From Exiguobacterium aestuarii (lineage in GTDB: Bacteria; Bacillota; Bacilli; Exiguobacteriales; Exiguobacteriaceae): a stretch of DNA of 64,000 nucleotides. Both the position numbers and the translations under genes were made by a program. Positions 16,192-24,607 of the stretch are shown in pieces. Position 1 is the stretch's first letter. Each line of letters starts with the position of its first letter. The stretch is from assembly GCF_020171655.1 (NCBI RefSeq), contig NZ_JAIVAC010000001.1:1736001-1800000 (forward strand). Reading direction: 5' to 3'. The notes beneath the pieces were generated by a model. It made no database searches, was not told where the DNA came from, and was given only the letters and a program-made list of their open reading frames with translations.

Positions 16192-16866
16192 GTGAAGATT
16201 CTCATTGTAGACGACGAAGAAAAGATGAGACATTTGATTCGTCTGTTTCTTGAGGGTGATGGGTACTCTTGCATAGAGGCGAGCGATGCTCGTTCCGCAC
16301 TCGACAAAATCGAAGAGCGACCGGATCTTGTCCTTTTAGATATTATGATGCCAGAAGTAGATGGGATCTCACTTTGTCGTCAGCTAAAGACGATAGACCC
16401 GTCATTACCCGTCGTCTTATTGACGGCACGTTCAGACAATGAAACGACGATCCAAGGATTAGATGCCGGAGCGGATGATTACGTCACCAAACCGTTCGAT
16501 GGGAACGTGCTCCTCGCCCGTATTCGCGCTGTCTTGCGCCGAACCCGTGTCGTCAACATCCAATACGGACCACTACGTTACGATGAAGAGAGCGGACGCG
16601 TTTTGTATGAAGAACAAGAGATTGTCCTCACACCAAAAGCGACGGCCATCTTGAAACTGTTCCTTCAGCACCCGAATCGCCTCTTCAATCGCCTAGATTT
16701 GTTTGACCTCGTCTGGCCCTATTCTGCAGAATCCGACCCACGCACCGTTGATGCGCATATTCGTATGATTCGAGAAAAGTTAGGGGATGCAGGATTTCCG
16801 ATTGATGATTATTTAAAAACGGTATGGGGACGAGGTTATCGATGGACAGAGGAGCGTTCCGGATGA
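16192..16866 (+). CDS. OmpR-family response regulator
   Basis: 224-aa response regulator: receiver domain with Asp50 as phospho-acceptor (LVLLDIMMPEVDG), acidic pair D7/D8 and Lys100 (DDYVTKPF). A winged-helix OmpR/PhoB DNA-binding domain follows (about 125-222; VWPYSAESDPRTVDAHIRMIREKL). GTG 16192 follows AAAGGAGGAG. It overlaps the kinase gene by four bases, so the two form a cognate pair. The targets are not known. The adjacent copper module and the Mur-like domain are candidates for its regulon. Confidence 0.93.
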   Translation: MKILIVDDEEKMRHLIRLFLEGDGYSCIEASDARSALDKIEERPDLVLLDIMMPEVDGISLCRQLKTIDPSLPVVLLTARSDNETTIQGLDAGADDYVTKPFDGNVLLARIRAVLRRTRVVNIQYGPLRYDEESGRVLYEEQEIVLTPKATAILKLFLQHPNRLFNRLDLFDLVWPYSAESDPRTVDAHIRMIREKLGDAGFPIDDYLKTVWGRGYRWTEERSG

Positions 16867-18272
16867 AGCGGAGTCGTAACAGTCTACCATTTCGCATCAG
16901 CCTCGTCTTTCTCCTATCCACCCTATTGATTGAAGGTGTGTTGTTCCTTCTCCTCTATCACACGCTTCTCGGCGAACGCGTTGTAGAAGAAATCAATCGC
17001 CTCGAATCTCGGGCCGAGAGCCATGCGAGCGTTTTGGCCATGAACTTTTCGGAAGAAACAATCAGTCACGTGGCCACCATGGAGAGTGAGACCGACACGA
17101 AAGTCGCCATTACCGATCCGACTCATGAGGCGCTACAAACTTCGCGCTCTTTTCCTCAAGTTTTAGTCGACACCGTCGATGCGAAAAAACGCACTGGTCC
17201 CTTCAACGACACAACTGTCCTCGAGGACGACTGGGAACACGAACCGTATTTGAGCGTTCGTACACCAATCACAGATGATACCGACACCCGTTATGGATAC
17301 GTCTATATGTTTTTACCGACCGAAATCATTCATGGAATTAGCCATCGGCTCCAGTGGCGATTCCTATATATCACGGCGATCGCGCTCGTAACGACCGTCT
17401 TGACGTTCATCCTCTTGAGTCGATTGATTTCAAAACCAATTCAATCATTGAAACAAGCAACGGAGAACGTATTGACAAACCCAGACGATTTACAGTTACC
17501 GACGAATCGTGTCGACGAAATTGGTGAATTAGCACGTGCCATCGAATCGATGTCAGTGGAACTATCAAGACTACGGCGGGAACGTCGTCAGTTTTTATCC
17601 GACCTATCGCATGAAATCAAGACCCCTCTCACGTACTTGAGGGGTTACGCCGAAATCGCTTCGAAAGAAAGCACACCCGAATCATTACGCAAACAGTCGA
17701 TTCAAACGATTTTAGATGAAAGCCGGTCGCTCACGGAACTCGTCGAAAATGCGTTTCAATTGGCACAGCTCGATGAAAACACGTTCTTGTTGCACCGAGA
17801 AGAAGTGACCGTCACGACGTTTTGTGCGGACTTACGTCGAATGCTCGATACGATGTTCCGGATGACAACGATTCGCTTCGATGCTACATCGAACGCGGGA
17901 CAACAAGATATCGCTCTTACACTAGATCGGCACCGGATGCTCCAAGTCTTCCGCTCCATCGCCCATAATGCGATTGAGCATAGTGAGGCCTCTCATGTCT
18001 CCCTGCGTTCAAACGTCACGGACACTCACCTGATCCTGACCATTACAGACAATGGGAAAGGCATTCCTGAAGAAGATTTACCGCACATTTTTGACCGCCT
18101 GTATCGTGTGGAAAAATCACGGTCCCGACAGACCGGTGGCAGTGGACTCGGACTCGCCATCGCCGACCAAATCGTCAACCGTCACGGCGGAGAATTGACA
18201 GTCACCTCTGACGCATCGGGCACCTCTTTCACCGTCACGCTTCCACTCGACAAAAAGACGCCTATCCTTTAA
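16863..18272 (+). CDS. Membrane sensor histidine kinase, partner of the OmpR regulator
   Basis: 469-aa kinase. TM1 (about 13-33), an extracytoplasmic region of about 130 residues, TM2 (about 167-188) and HAMP (about 190-240) come first. HisKA follows with phospho-His250 (SDLSHEIKTPLTYLRGY), then HATPase_c with N box HNAIEHSEAS, G1 DNGKGIPEEDLPHIFDRLYR and G2 GGSGLGLAIADQIV. The start is the ATG overlapping the regulator's stop (ATGA) with GAGGAG upstream. The sensor loop has no cysteine or histidine cluster that would mark it as a copper sensor. Confidence 0.92.
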   Translation: MKRSRNSLPFRISLVFLLSTLLIEGVLFLLLYHTLLGERVVEEINRLESRAESHASVLAMNFSEETISHVATMESETDTKVAITDPTHEALQTSRSFPQVLVDTVDAKKRTGPFNDTTVLEDDWEHEPYLSVRTPITDDTDTRYGYVYMFLPTEIIHGISHRLQWRFLYITAIALVTTVLTFILLSRLISKPIQSLKQATENVLTNPDDLQLPTNRVDEIGELARAIESMSVELSRLRRERRQFLSDLSHEIKTPLTYLRGYAEIASKESTPESLRKQSIQTILDESRSLTELVENAFQLAQLDENTFLLHREEVTVTTFCADLRRMLDTMFRMTTIRFDATSNAGQQDIALTLDRHRMLQVFRSIAHNAIEHSEASHVSLRSNVTDTHLILTITDNGKGIPEEDLPHIFDRLYRVEKSRSRQTGGSGLGLAIADQIVNRHGGELTVTSDASGTSFTVTLPLDKKTPIL

Positions 18273-18288
18273 TGGAAAGGCGTCTTTT
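18253..18288. terminator. Bidirectional terminator
   Basis: Arms AAAAGACGCCT and AGGCGTCTTTT, which include the last codons of the kinase gene and precede the converging lipoprotein gene's stop. Confidence 0.85.
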
Positions 18289-18290
18289 GA

Positions 18291-19235
18291 TCAGTTGAGC
18301 TCACCTTTGTCGAGGCGCATCTCCCATTCCCCGTCTGTAAACTCATATACACTGTTATCCGATGTGACAAGCAACATGCGCTCCTCGTTAACTGCCAATT
18401 CGATTGGCACAGCGTCCGCTTGAAGCTCCGGAAGATTGAACGTCTCTGTCGACTCATCGTCTAAGTTGAAACGAACCCCTTCGAAAGAACCATCTGTCTG
18501 TCTTACGTAGGCCAACTGCCCCTCATCTGCTCCGACCGTGACAACTTGTTCTGCTTCAACAAGTGGCTCGAACGAATCTCCAGAGTCATTCGAAACGAGG
18601 ATGCCGGACGGCCCGTACAAGAAGACGCGCTCCGCATCCGTCGCATCGGCGACGATACCTGCCACTTGCGCTTCCTCTATCCCTTGTACCTGCATCGTTT
18701 CAAATGATTTCCCACCATCGATGGAACGATAAAATCCCGGCTCTAGCTCCGAGGTCGCTTCTTCCAAATAAACGTAGAGTGTACCCGTGGCATAACCGGC
18801 ACTCATATAGTGAAAATCTGCTTCGCCTTCAAGCGACCGATTCTCGAGTACCGCCCCATGATTTTTTCCATGCATGACCCCTAGTGGATTTTTGAAATCT
18901 GTCCGACGATCGGGGTGACCACTCGCATAAAATCCATCTTCGACGACTTCAAATCCCATGTAGTCATGGCGATTTGTCGGAAGCGTATACCAACCGTCTT
19001 CTCGATATTCCATCAATCCGGCATGCGTCGCGATGACAGGACGTTCGTCATCTTGCCAAAATCCAGCCCCGTGGATGTGGGAGACCGTTTCATCCGCTCC
19101 TACCCGTTGCCATGCGTCTTGTGTCGCTGTCGTTTCGTTTTCTGATTGGCTTGTATCCGATGGCGACTCTTCTGCTCCACACGCCGACAAGAGCAGGGGA
19201 GTCAGTAATAGTGATAACATTAACGTTCGTTTCAT
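18291..19235 (-). CDS. Beta-propeller lipoprotein (F510_1955-type)
   Basis: 314-aa lipoprotein. The signal peptide ends in the lipobox LLSAC (Cys19), followed by an acidic Ser/Thr linker. The rest is a BNR/sortilin-like beta-propeller with recurring blades such as GFYRSIDGGKSFETM and ILVSNDSGDSFEPL, and an early HIHGAGFW. I recognise it as the group annotated F510_1955 family glycosylhydrolase, although no hydrolase residues are proven. It lies 58 bases downstream of the copB-type ATPase gene on the same strand and is probably in one operon, so it may serve in extracytoplasmic copper handling. Confidence 0.78.
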   Translation of the reverse strand: MKRTLMLSLLLTPLLLSACGAEESPSDTSQSENETTATQDAWQRVGADETVSHIHGAGFWQDDERPVIATHAGLMEYREDGWYTLPTNRHDYMGFEVVEDGFYASGHPDRRTDFKNPLGVMHGKNHGAVLENRSLEGEADFHYMSAGYATGTLYVYLEEATSELEPGFYRSIDGGKSFETMQVQGIEEAQVAGIVADATDAERVFLYGPSGILVSNDSGDSFEPLVEAEQVVTVGADEGQLAYVRQTDGSFEGVRFNLDDESTETFNLPELQADAVPIELAVNEERMLLVTSDNSVYEFTDGEWEMRLDKGELN

Positions 19236-19293
19236 CTCGATCCCTCCATCATTAGCATCCCATCTAGCATACGTGCTAAAAATGAAAAACTTG

Positions 19294-21306
19294 TTAAATC
19301 TTCAAAAGTCGGGCGTTGATAGCGACAATGACTGTGCTCAAGCTCATCAAGACCGCACCGATGGCTGGTGATAGGATGATGCCAATTGGCGCCAACACGC
19401 CCGCAGCGAGTGGGATGGCGACGATGTTGTACCCAGCGGCCCACCACAAGTTTTGAATCATTTTCCGATACGTGTTTTGTGAAAGATCCAAAATCGATAG
19501 GACATCTTTCGGATTGCTGCGGACGAGGACGATGTCGGCTGTCTCGACAGCGACGTCTGTCCCGCTCCCGATCGCGATGCCGACATCCGCTTGCGCCAGT
19601 GCTGGAGCATCATTGATTCCATCTCCGACCATCGCTACTTTGCTTCCATCTTTTTGGACGTCTTTCACTTGGTTCGCCTTGTCGTCTGGTAATACTTCGG
19701 CATACACGTCATCGATACCGAGCTGACCCGCGACCCAATGCGCGACCTTCTCGTTGTCACCCGTCAACATGATGGAGCGGATGCCTTTTTCACGAAGGGC
19801 CTCGACGGTCTCCTTCGCCTCTTCCCGTACTAGATCGGCCATCGCAACCATTCCGACCCATTCTCCGTCCTTCAAAACAAAGACGACGGTCTTCCCTTCT
19901 TCCGAAAGTCGTGCGAACGTCTCTTCATCGATTTGAATATGTTGATCACGGATATGACGTGGGCTGACGACTTGTATATGCGCATCGTCGACCGTCCCTT
20001 CTAACCCGACACCTGTCATCGACCCAAAGTTGTCGACAGCCGACAATTTCAACTCCCGTTTCTCGGCTTCTCTCAAAATTCCTTGAGCGAGCGGATGTTG
20101 CGACTCCCGTTCGACGGCACCCGCTAATCGCAATACATCTTCTTCTGTGAAAGATGAGCTCGCCTGTACGTCCGTGACGCCGAAGTTCCCTTCCGTCAAC
20201 GTACCGGTCTTATCAAAGATGACGGCATCGAGGCGACGTGCTTCTTCAAATTGGGTCCGATTCCGGATGAGAAGGCCTTGTTTCGCCGATAGCGCTGTCG
20301 AGACGGCAACGACGAGCGGTGTCGCCAGTCCGAGTGCATGGGGACATGAGATGACCATGACCGTTACCATCCGTTCGACCGCCGTCCCGACCGAGTAACC
20401 GAGCATGAACCAGATGGTGAACGTGATGACCCCAGCGGCAATCGCGATGTAAAACAAATATTTTGCAGCACGATTCGCTAGGTTTTGAGCACGTGACTTC
20501 GATTTTTGTGCCTCGCTCACCAACTCAATGACTTTTGACAAGTATGTGCTTTCTCCCGTACCAATCGTTTCAATCGTCAAACTACCTTCTTGGTTAATGG
20601 AACCCGCAATGACCTCTTCACCTTCTGTCTTTTCGACCGGTACCGATTCGCCGGTCAACATCGACTCGTCAATCGTCGTTCGTCCTTTGATGATTTTCCC
20701 GTCCACAGGTACCTGTTCCCCCGGTTTGACGAGAATTCGGTCCCCTTCCTTCAGCTCAGAGATCGGGACGTCTTCCGTCTCTTCCCCATCGATGCGATGC
20801 GCCTCGTTCGGGAGCAGTTGCACGAGTTGTTCTAACGCGTTTGATGCCCCCATGACTGAACGCATTTCAATCCAGTGACCAAGTAGCATGATCACAATCA
20901 GTGAAGCGAGTTCCCAAAAGAAGTCATGTCCGCTTCCATATCCAAAGACGACAGCCGCGCTATAAAAGTAAGCGACGCTGATCGCCAAGCCAATGAGCAT
21001 CATCATGCCTGGACTACGATCCCGCAGCTCCTCCACACTTCCTTTTAAGAATGGCCATCCTCCGTATACATACACAATCGTCGCCAACACAAATAAGATG
21101 GTCTTTTCAAGCGGAAAATCAAGTTCAAATCGTAACCATTCTTGAATCATGTCCGACAACAACAAAATCGGAATCATCAGACCGAGCGATACGAAAAAGC
21201 GTCGTTTGAAATCGTCAATCATATGCTCGTGTCCGTGTCCGCCATGATGAGAATCGTGACTCTCCTCATGATGTTCATGATGTTGATCGTGTTCATGTTC
21301 CATCAT
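19294..21306 (-). CDS. copB: Copper-translocating P1B-type ATPase, CopB class
   Basis: 670-aa heavy-metal exporter. A histidine-rich N-terminus (12 His within residues 4-28) replaces the CXXC domain of CopA. The membrane metal site is CPH (321-323), diagnostic of the CopB subclass. TGES (218-221) is the phosphatase motif, DKTGTLTEG carries phospho-Asp365, HP is in QHPLAQGIL, and the hinge is GDGINDAPAL. It should expel Cu(I)/Cu(II), possibly silver, across the membrane. AAAGGAG precedes ATG 21306. It is divergent from a multicopper oxidase gene with a CsoR-like operator between them. Confidence 0.93.
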   Translation of the reverse strand: MMEHEHDQHHEHHEESHDSHHGGHGHEHMIDDFKRRFFVSLGLMIPILLLSDMIQEWLRFELDFPLEKTILFVLATIVYVYGGWPFLKGSVEELRDRSPGMMMLIGLAISVAYFYSAAVVFGYGSGHDFFWELASLIVIMLLGHWIEMRSVMGASNALEQLVQLLPNEAHRIDGEETEDVPISELKEGDRILVKPGEQVPVDGKIIKGRTTIDESMLTGESVPVEKTEGEEVIAGSINQEGSLTIETIGTGESTYLSKVIELVSEAQKSKSRAQNLANRAAKYLFYIAIAAGVITFTIWFMLGYSVGTAVERMVTVMVISCPHALGLATPLVVAVSTALSAKQGLLIRNRTQFEEARRLDAVIFDKTGTLTEGNFGVTDVQASSSFTEEDVLRLAGAVERESQHPLAQGILREAEKRELKLSAVDNFGSMTGVGLEGTVDDAHIQVVSPRHIRDQHIQIDEETFARLSEEGKTVVFVLKDGEWVGMVAMADLVREEAKETVEALREKGIRSIMLTGDNEKVAHWVAGQLGIDDVYAEVLPDDKANQVKDVQKDGSKVAMVGDGINDAPALAQADVGIAIGSGTDVAVETADIVLVRSNPKDVLSILDLSQNTYRKMIQNLWWAAGYNIVAIPLAAGVLAPIGIILSPAIGAVLMSLSTVIVAINARLLKI

Positions 21307-21328
21307 TTATCCACTCCTTTACACGATT

Positions 21329-21357
21329 TGTATACCCCTATGCGGTATGCTGATAAA
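21329..21357. promoter_or_regulatory. CsoR-like operator within divergent copB / oxidase promoters
   Basis: ATACCCC-TAT-GCGGTAT (21332-21348) is a dyad with one mismatch that closely resembles the B. subtilis copZA CsoR operator (ATACCCT-ACG-GGGGTAT). It lies in the spacer of a minus-strand promoter TTTATC (21357-21352), 17 bases, TATACA (21334-21329). It also lies in the spacer of a plus-strand candidate TTGTAT (21328-21333), 17 bases, TGATAA (21351-21356). A single site could thus control both genes. No csoR or copZ lies in the window. Confidence 0.7.
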
Positions 21358-21436
21358 CGGATTTGGACTTTCATGTTTCTTTCACAATTAGGTGGTACAA
21401 CAAAGTGAGGACTGAACAATGAAGGAGTGTTATTAG

Positions 21437-22966
21437 ATGAAATCAAAAGGAATGTGGTTCCTGTTGACGGGGATTTTGATTGGGGTCATCCTCGTCTTAC
21501 TAGTCGTCCTCTTCAACGGGACATGGAGCCATAATAACAATATGGATCAAGATCATATGATGGGTAATGATTCGTCAACCGGGCAGATGGGTGACCACAT
21601 GATGGGGAATAACGGAATGGATGGCAATAGCGGACCGATGGGACACGGTGCGACCCAAGATCTCCAAGAATCGGATGAACCGGAACAGCCGCTTCCGATT
21701 CCGACTGCCTTACAGCCAGACCGCGTCACGGAAGACATTGTTTATTACACGGTGGAAGCGACTGAAGGCATGTCTCAATTTTTCCAAGATGGGAAGAAAA
21801 CAGAGACGTTCGGATATAACGGAGACTTGCTCGGACCGATGCTAGAACTCCCAAAAGGAAAGACGGTCGTGATCGATACAATCAACCGATTGGATGAACC
21901 GACGACGTTCCACTGGCACGGTCTTGTTATCCCTGCCGAAATGGACGGAGGGCCGCATCAAGCTGTAGCAGCGGGTGACCGTGCACAAGTTCGACTCGAT
22001 ATCGACCAAGAGCCGAGTACGCTTTGGTTTCACCCCCATCCGATGGGATCGACAGCTGAACAAGTTTACAAAGGGCTCGCCGGTCTTCTTTATGTGACCG
22101 ACGATGCTCAGACTGGTCTCCCGAATGACTACGGTGTCGACGACATCCCGCTTATCGTACAGGATCGACTCTTCACAAAAGATGGTGAACTTGACTACGA
22201 TGCCCATATGAATGTCGACGGGACGACGGGCGATACGATTCTTGCGAACGGAGCCATCAACACTACGTTTGATGTTCAGACCGAGACGCTCCGTGTTCGG
22301 CTCGTCAACGGTTCAAACGCACGTGATTTTGACTTCACGCTATCGAACGGGGAGGTTATGACGCAAATCGCAGGAGACGGCGGTCCGCTAGAACGTCCGG
22401 TCGAGATGAAGACCATCTCATTGACACCAGGAGAACGGGCCGAGGTGTTGATTGATTTTTCACAAGTAGAAGATGACGTGGCCTTAGAAGCGGACGGGGT
22501 GACGTTCACCACGTTTCGTGTCGGTGAACTCGACAAAACGTCCATCGATATTCCAACGACCAAAACAATGGAGCGTTCGACAGATGAGAAAGCAGATCGC
22601 CGGCTCACGCTGTTTGGAATGGGGAATATGGTGTCCATCAACGGCAATACGTATGATCCAGACCGAATCGACATAAAAGTGAAACAAGGGGATACAGAGA
22701 TATGGGAAATCGAGAACAAACCTGACATGATGGGTGGGATGACGCATCCTTTCCACATTCATGGCGTCCAGTTCCGAATTATCAGTCGGGACGGCAATCC
22801 ACCAGCCGAACATGAGAAAGGTTGGAAAGACACGGTCGCTGTTGCTCCTGATGAACGGGTAAAAATTGAACTCTCCTTCACCGAAACCGGCACGTTCATG
22901 TATCATTGCCACATCCTCGAACACGAAGAAAATGGAATGATGGGGCAACTGAAAGTCACTAAATGA
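21437..22966 (+). CDS. Multicopper oxidase with membrane anchor and Met-rich segment
   Basis: 509-aa multicopper oxidase, probably detoxifying Cu(I) by oxidation to Cu(II). An N-terminal TM helix (about 6-28) anchors it outside. A Met/His-rich stretch follows (about 36-75; DQDHMMGN, GDHMMGNN), apt for binding Cu(I). Three cupredoxin domains carry all copper ligands: HWHG, WFHPHP, HPFHIHG, and YHCHILEHEENGMM with Cys491 and an axial Met. AAGGAGTG precedes the ATG. It is divergent from copB and shares a CsoR-like operator. Laccase-like (CotA/CueO) activity is expected; the sporulation CotA role does not apply here. Confidence 0.92.
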   Translation: MKSKGMWFLLTGILIGVILVLLVVLFNGTWSHNNNMDQDHMMGNDSSTGQMGDHMMGNNGMDGNSGPMGHGATQDLQESDEPEQPLPIPTALQPDRVTEDIVYYTVEATEGMSQFFQDGKKTETFGYNGDLLGPMLELPKGKTVVIDTINRLDEPTTFHWHGLVIPAEMDGGPHQAVAAGDRAQVRLDIDQEPSTLWFHPHPMGSTAEQVYKGLAGLLYVTDDAQTGLPNDYGVDDIPLIVQDRLFTKDGELDYDAHMNVDGTTGDTILANGAINTTFDVQTETLRVRLVNGSNARDFDFTLSNGEVMTQIAGDGGPLERPVEMKTISLTPGERAEVLIDFSQVEDDVALEADGVTFTTFRVGELDKTSIDIPTTKTMERSTDEKADRRLTLFGMGNMVSINGNTYDPDRIDIKVKQGDTEIWEIENKPDMMGGMTHPFHIHGVQFRIISRDGNPPAEHEKGWKDTVAVAPDERVKIELSFTETGTFMYHCHILEHEENGMMGQLKVTK

Positions 22967-22973
22967 ATCGAAT

Positions 22974-23003
22974 CTCTCCGCTTACGACGCGGGGAGTTTT
23001 TTT
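22974..23003 (+). terminator. Terminator after the multicopper oxidase
   Basis: Arms CTCTCCGC and GCGGGGAG followed by seven T. Confidence 0.88.
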
Positions 23004-23134
23004 GTTGTGATTCGTATAATTCGTCCCAATTCCAGTCCGTTTCTGTTAGGACTATTGGCTGTATAGGGATTCCTGCTCGGATGTCGTATACTTGTTGTGA
23101 ATGAATGTACAAATGTTTGCGAGGAGGTAATTGG

Positions 23135-24277
23135 ATGCATCGATTTCGAAGGGTAAGGCAAAAACAATCCGCTCGTCAAAAACAAAAGCGCCATACGTTC
23201 TCTATCGCTTCGATTGTAGAAGAAGTACAGGATGCGATGTGTTATATCGATTTTTCGAAACATCGTCTCTATACAAATGACCTCCTTCATCACTGGTGCC
23301 CTTCGATGACGACCCAATCGTTCACCTCGATGGAAGCATTGACTCGATTTCTGTATACGACGTTCGAAGAGCACGGTGCCGACATGGCGCAAGTCACCTA
23401 TTTGATCCAAGAATTGCTTGAGTGCGAGACAGAGAAATGGCCAAGCATGACGTCACGCCGAATTCAATTCGATGACCGGACGCTACACTTGATCTTCAAT
23501 TTTACCCGGACACCTCGGGGCGTCTTCATCATGTGGCGTGATCAGACGGAAGCCGTCCGCTTTGAAGAACGAAAAGATGCATTTCTCGCCGAGTTGTCTC
23601 ATGACTTCCGTACCCCGTTGACCGCAATCCATGGCTTTACCGAATTGTTGATGGCGCGTCATGAAGGTTCCGAGAAGTCGTATCACATGTTGGAACAAGT
23701 GAAACAAGAGTCGGAGCGGCTGGAGCGACTCGTCGATAATTTTTTAGACTACCAAAAAGAAAGCTATTCGGCCGAACAATTGAATGTCTCAACGTTTGCG
23801 CTTCGTCCCCTGTTAGAGGAAGTTATGGCGAGTTATCAATCGACTTCGCCGCTTCACACGGTGACGTTTGAGACGAATGACGTATGGATTCAAGCAGATT
23901 CAGAAAAGTTACGGCAATTGCTCCATAACTTGATCGGCAATGCCATCAAATATTCTCCCGACGGTGGTACGGTCCATACACAAGTCGAGGAATGTGACGG
24001 TACGGTCATCTTGTCCGTATCAGACAACGGTATCGGCATTCCGGAAGATGCGCTTCCGTATGTGTTTGATGAGTACTATCGTGTCGACTCGATCGCCCAT
24101 CAATCGATTAAAGGTACAGGACTCGGTCTACGGATTTGCAAACGAATCGCTGAAGCCCATGGTTGGGTCATCCATGCGGATTCCGTTTACGGCGAGGGAA
24201 CGACCTTCACCATCGAGCTTCATACCCGACACACATGTCCCTTGCCACGAACATCCTTATCCATCATGTCCGACTGA
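23135..24277 (+). CDS. Soluble orphan sensor histidine kinase
   Basis: 380-aa cytoplasmic kinase without TM segments. A basic N-terminus and a divergent PAS-like region (about 25-140) precede HisKA with His156 (LAELSHDFRTPLTAIHGF). HATPase_c follows with N box HNLIGNAIKYSPDGG, G1 DNGIGIPEDALPYVFDEYYRV and G2 GTGLGLRICKRIA. I start at ATG 23135 behind GAGGAGGT; the longer in-frame form lacks a ribosome site. No response regulator gene is adjacent. It follows the multicopper oxidase terminator, so it probably has its own promoter. Confidence 0.88.
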   Translation: MHRFRRVRQKQSARQKQKRHTFSIASIVEEVQDAMCYIDFSKHRLYTNDLLHHWCPSMTTQSFTSMEALTRFLYTTFEEHGADMAQVTYLIQELLECETEKWPSMTSRRIQFDDRTLHLIFNFTRTPRGVFIMWRDQTEAVRFEERKDAFLAELSHDFRTPLTAIHGFTELLMARHEGSEKSYHMLEQVKQESERLERLVDNFLDYQKESYSAEQLNVSTFALRPLLEEVMASYQSTSPLHTVTFETNDVWIQADSEKLRQLLHNLIGNAIKYSPDGGTVHTQVEECDGTVILSVSDNGIGIPEDALPYVFDEYYRVDSIAHQSIKGTGLGLRICKRIAEAHGWVIHADSVYGEGTTFTIELHTRHTCPLPRTSLSIMSD

Positions 24278-24298
24278 TTCGTTCAGTCGGACGTTTTT
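24268..24298 (+). terminator. Terminator after the soluble kinase
   Basis: Arms GTCCGACTGA and TCAGTCGGAC followed by GTTTTTC; it overlaps the stop codon. Confidence 0.85.
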
Positions 24299-24373
24299 CA
24301 TTTCGGCATGATTCAAGAATGAAGCCCTGTCGTTTCGGGAATAGAGAATTGATGAAGAGAGGAGGAACTCAAG

Positions 24374-24517
24374 ATGAAACAACGTGGATACTTATCCATC
24401 CCGGTCGCCGTCGTGTTCGCCGTCGTTTTTGGTCTCACCCTCGATAACTGGTGGCTCGGGATTGGCATCGGCATCGCCATGTTCTTTGCGTTTCGAGGCA
24501 CGAAGAAAAAAGCGTGA
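24374..24517 (+). CDS. Small membrane protein, 47 aa
   Basis: ATG 24374 behind GAGGAGG encodes MKQRGYLSIPVAVVF, two short hydrophobic stretches (about 8-22 and 27-40) and a basic end (TKKKA). No family is recognised. The strong ribosome site and the absence of any overlapping gene favour real coding. The diguanylate cyclase gene follows 90 bases later with its own possible promoter. Confidence 0.6.
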   Translation: MKQRGYLSIPVAVVFAVVFGLTLDNWWLGIGIGIAMFFAFRGTKKKA

Positions 24518-24607
24518 AGACGAAGTGAATTTTTGCACATCTCTGATTGACATTATTTTGAAGACTGCTACGGTTAATGTATAGTCTACCAAAAAGGTCG
24601 TGAAGGA

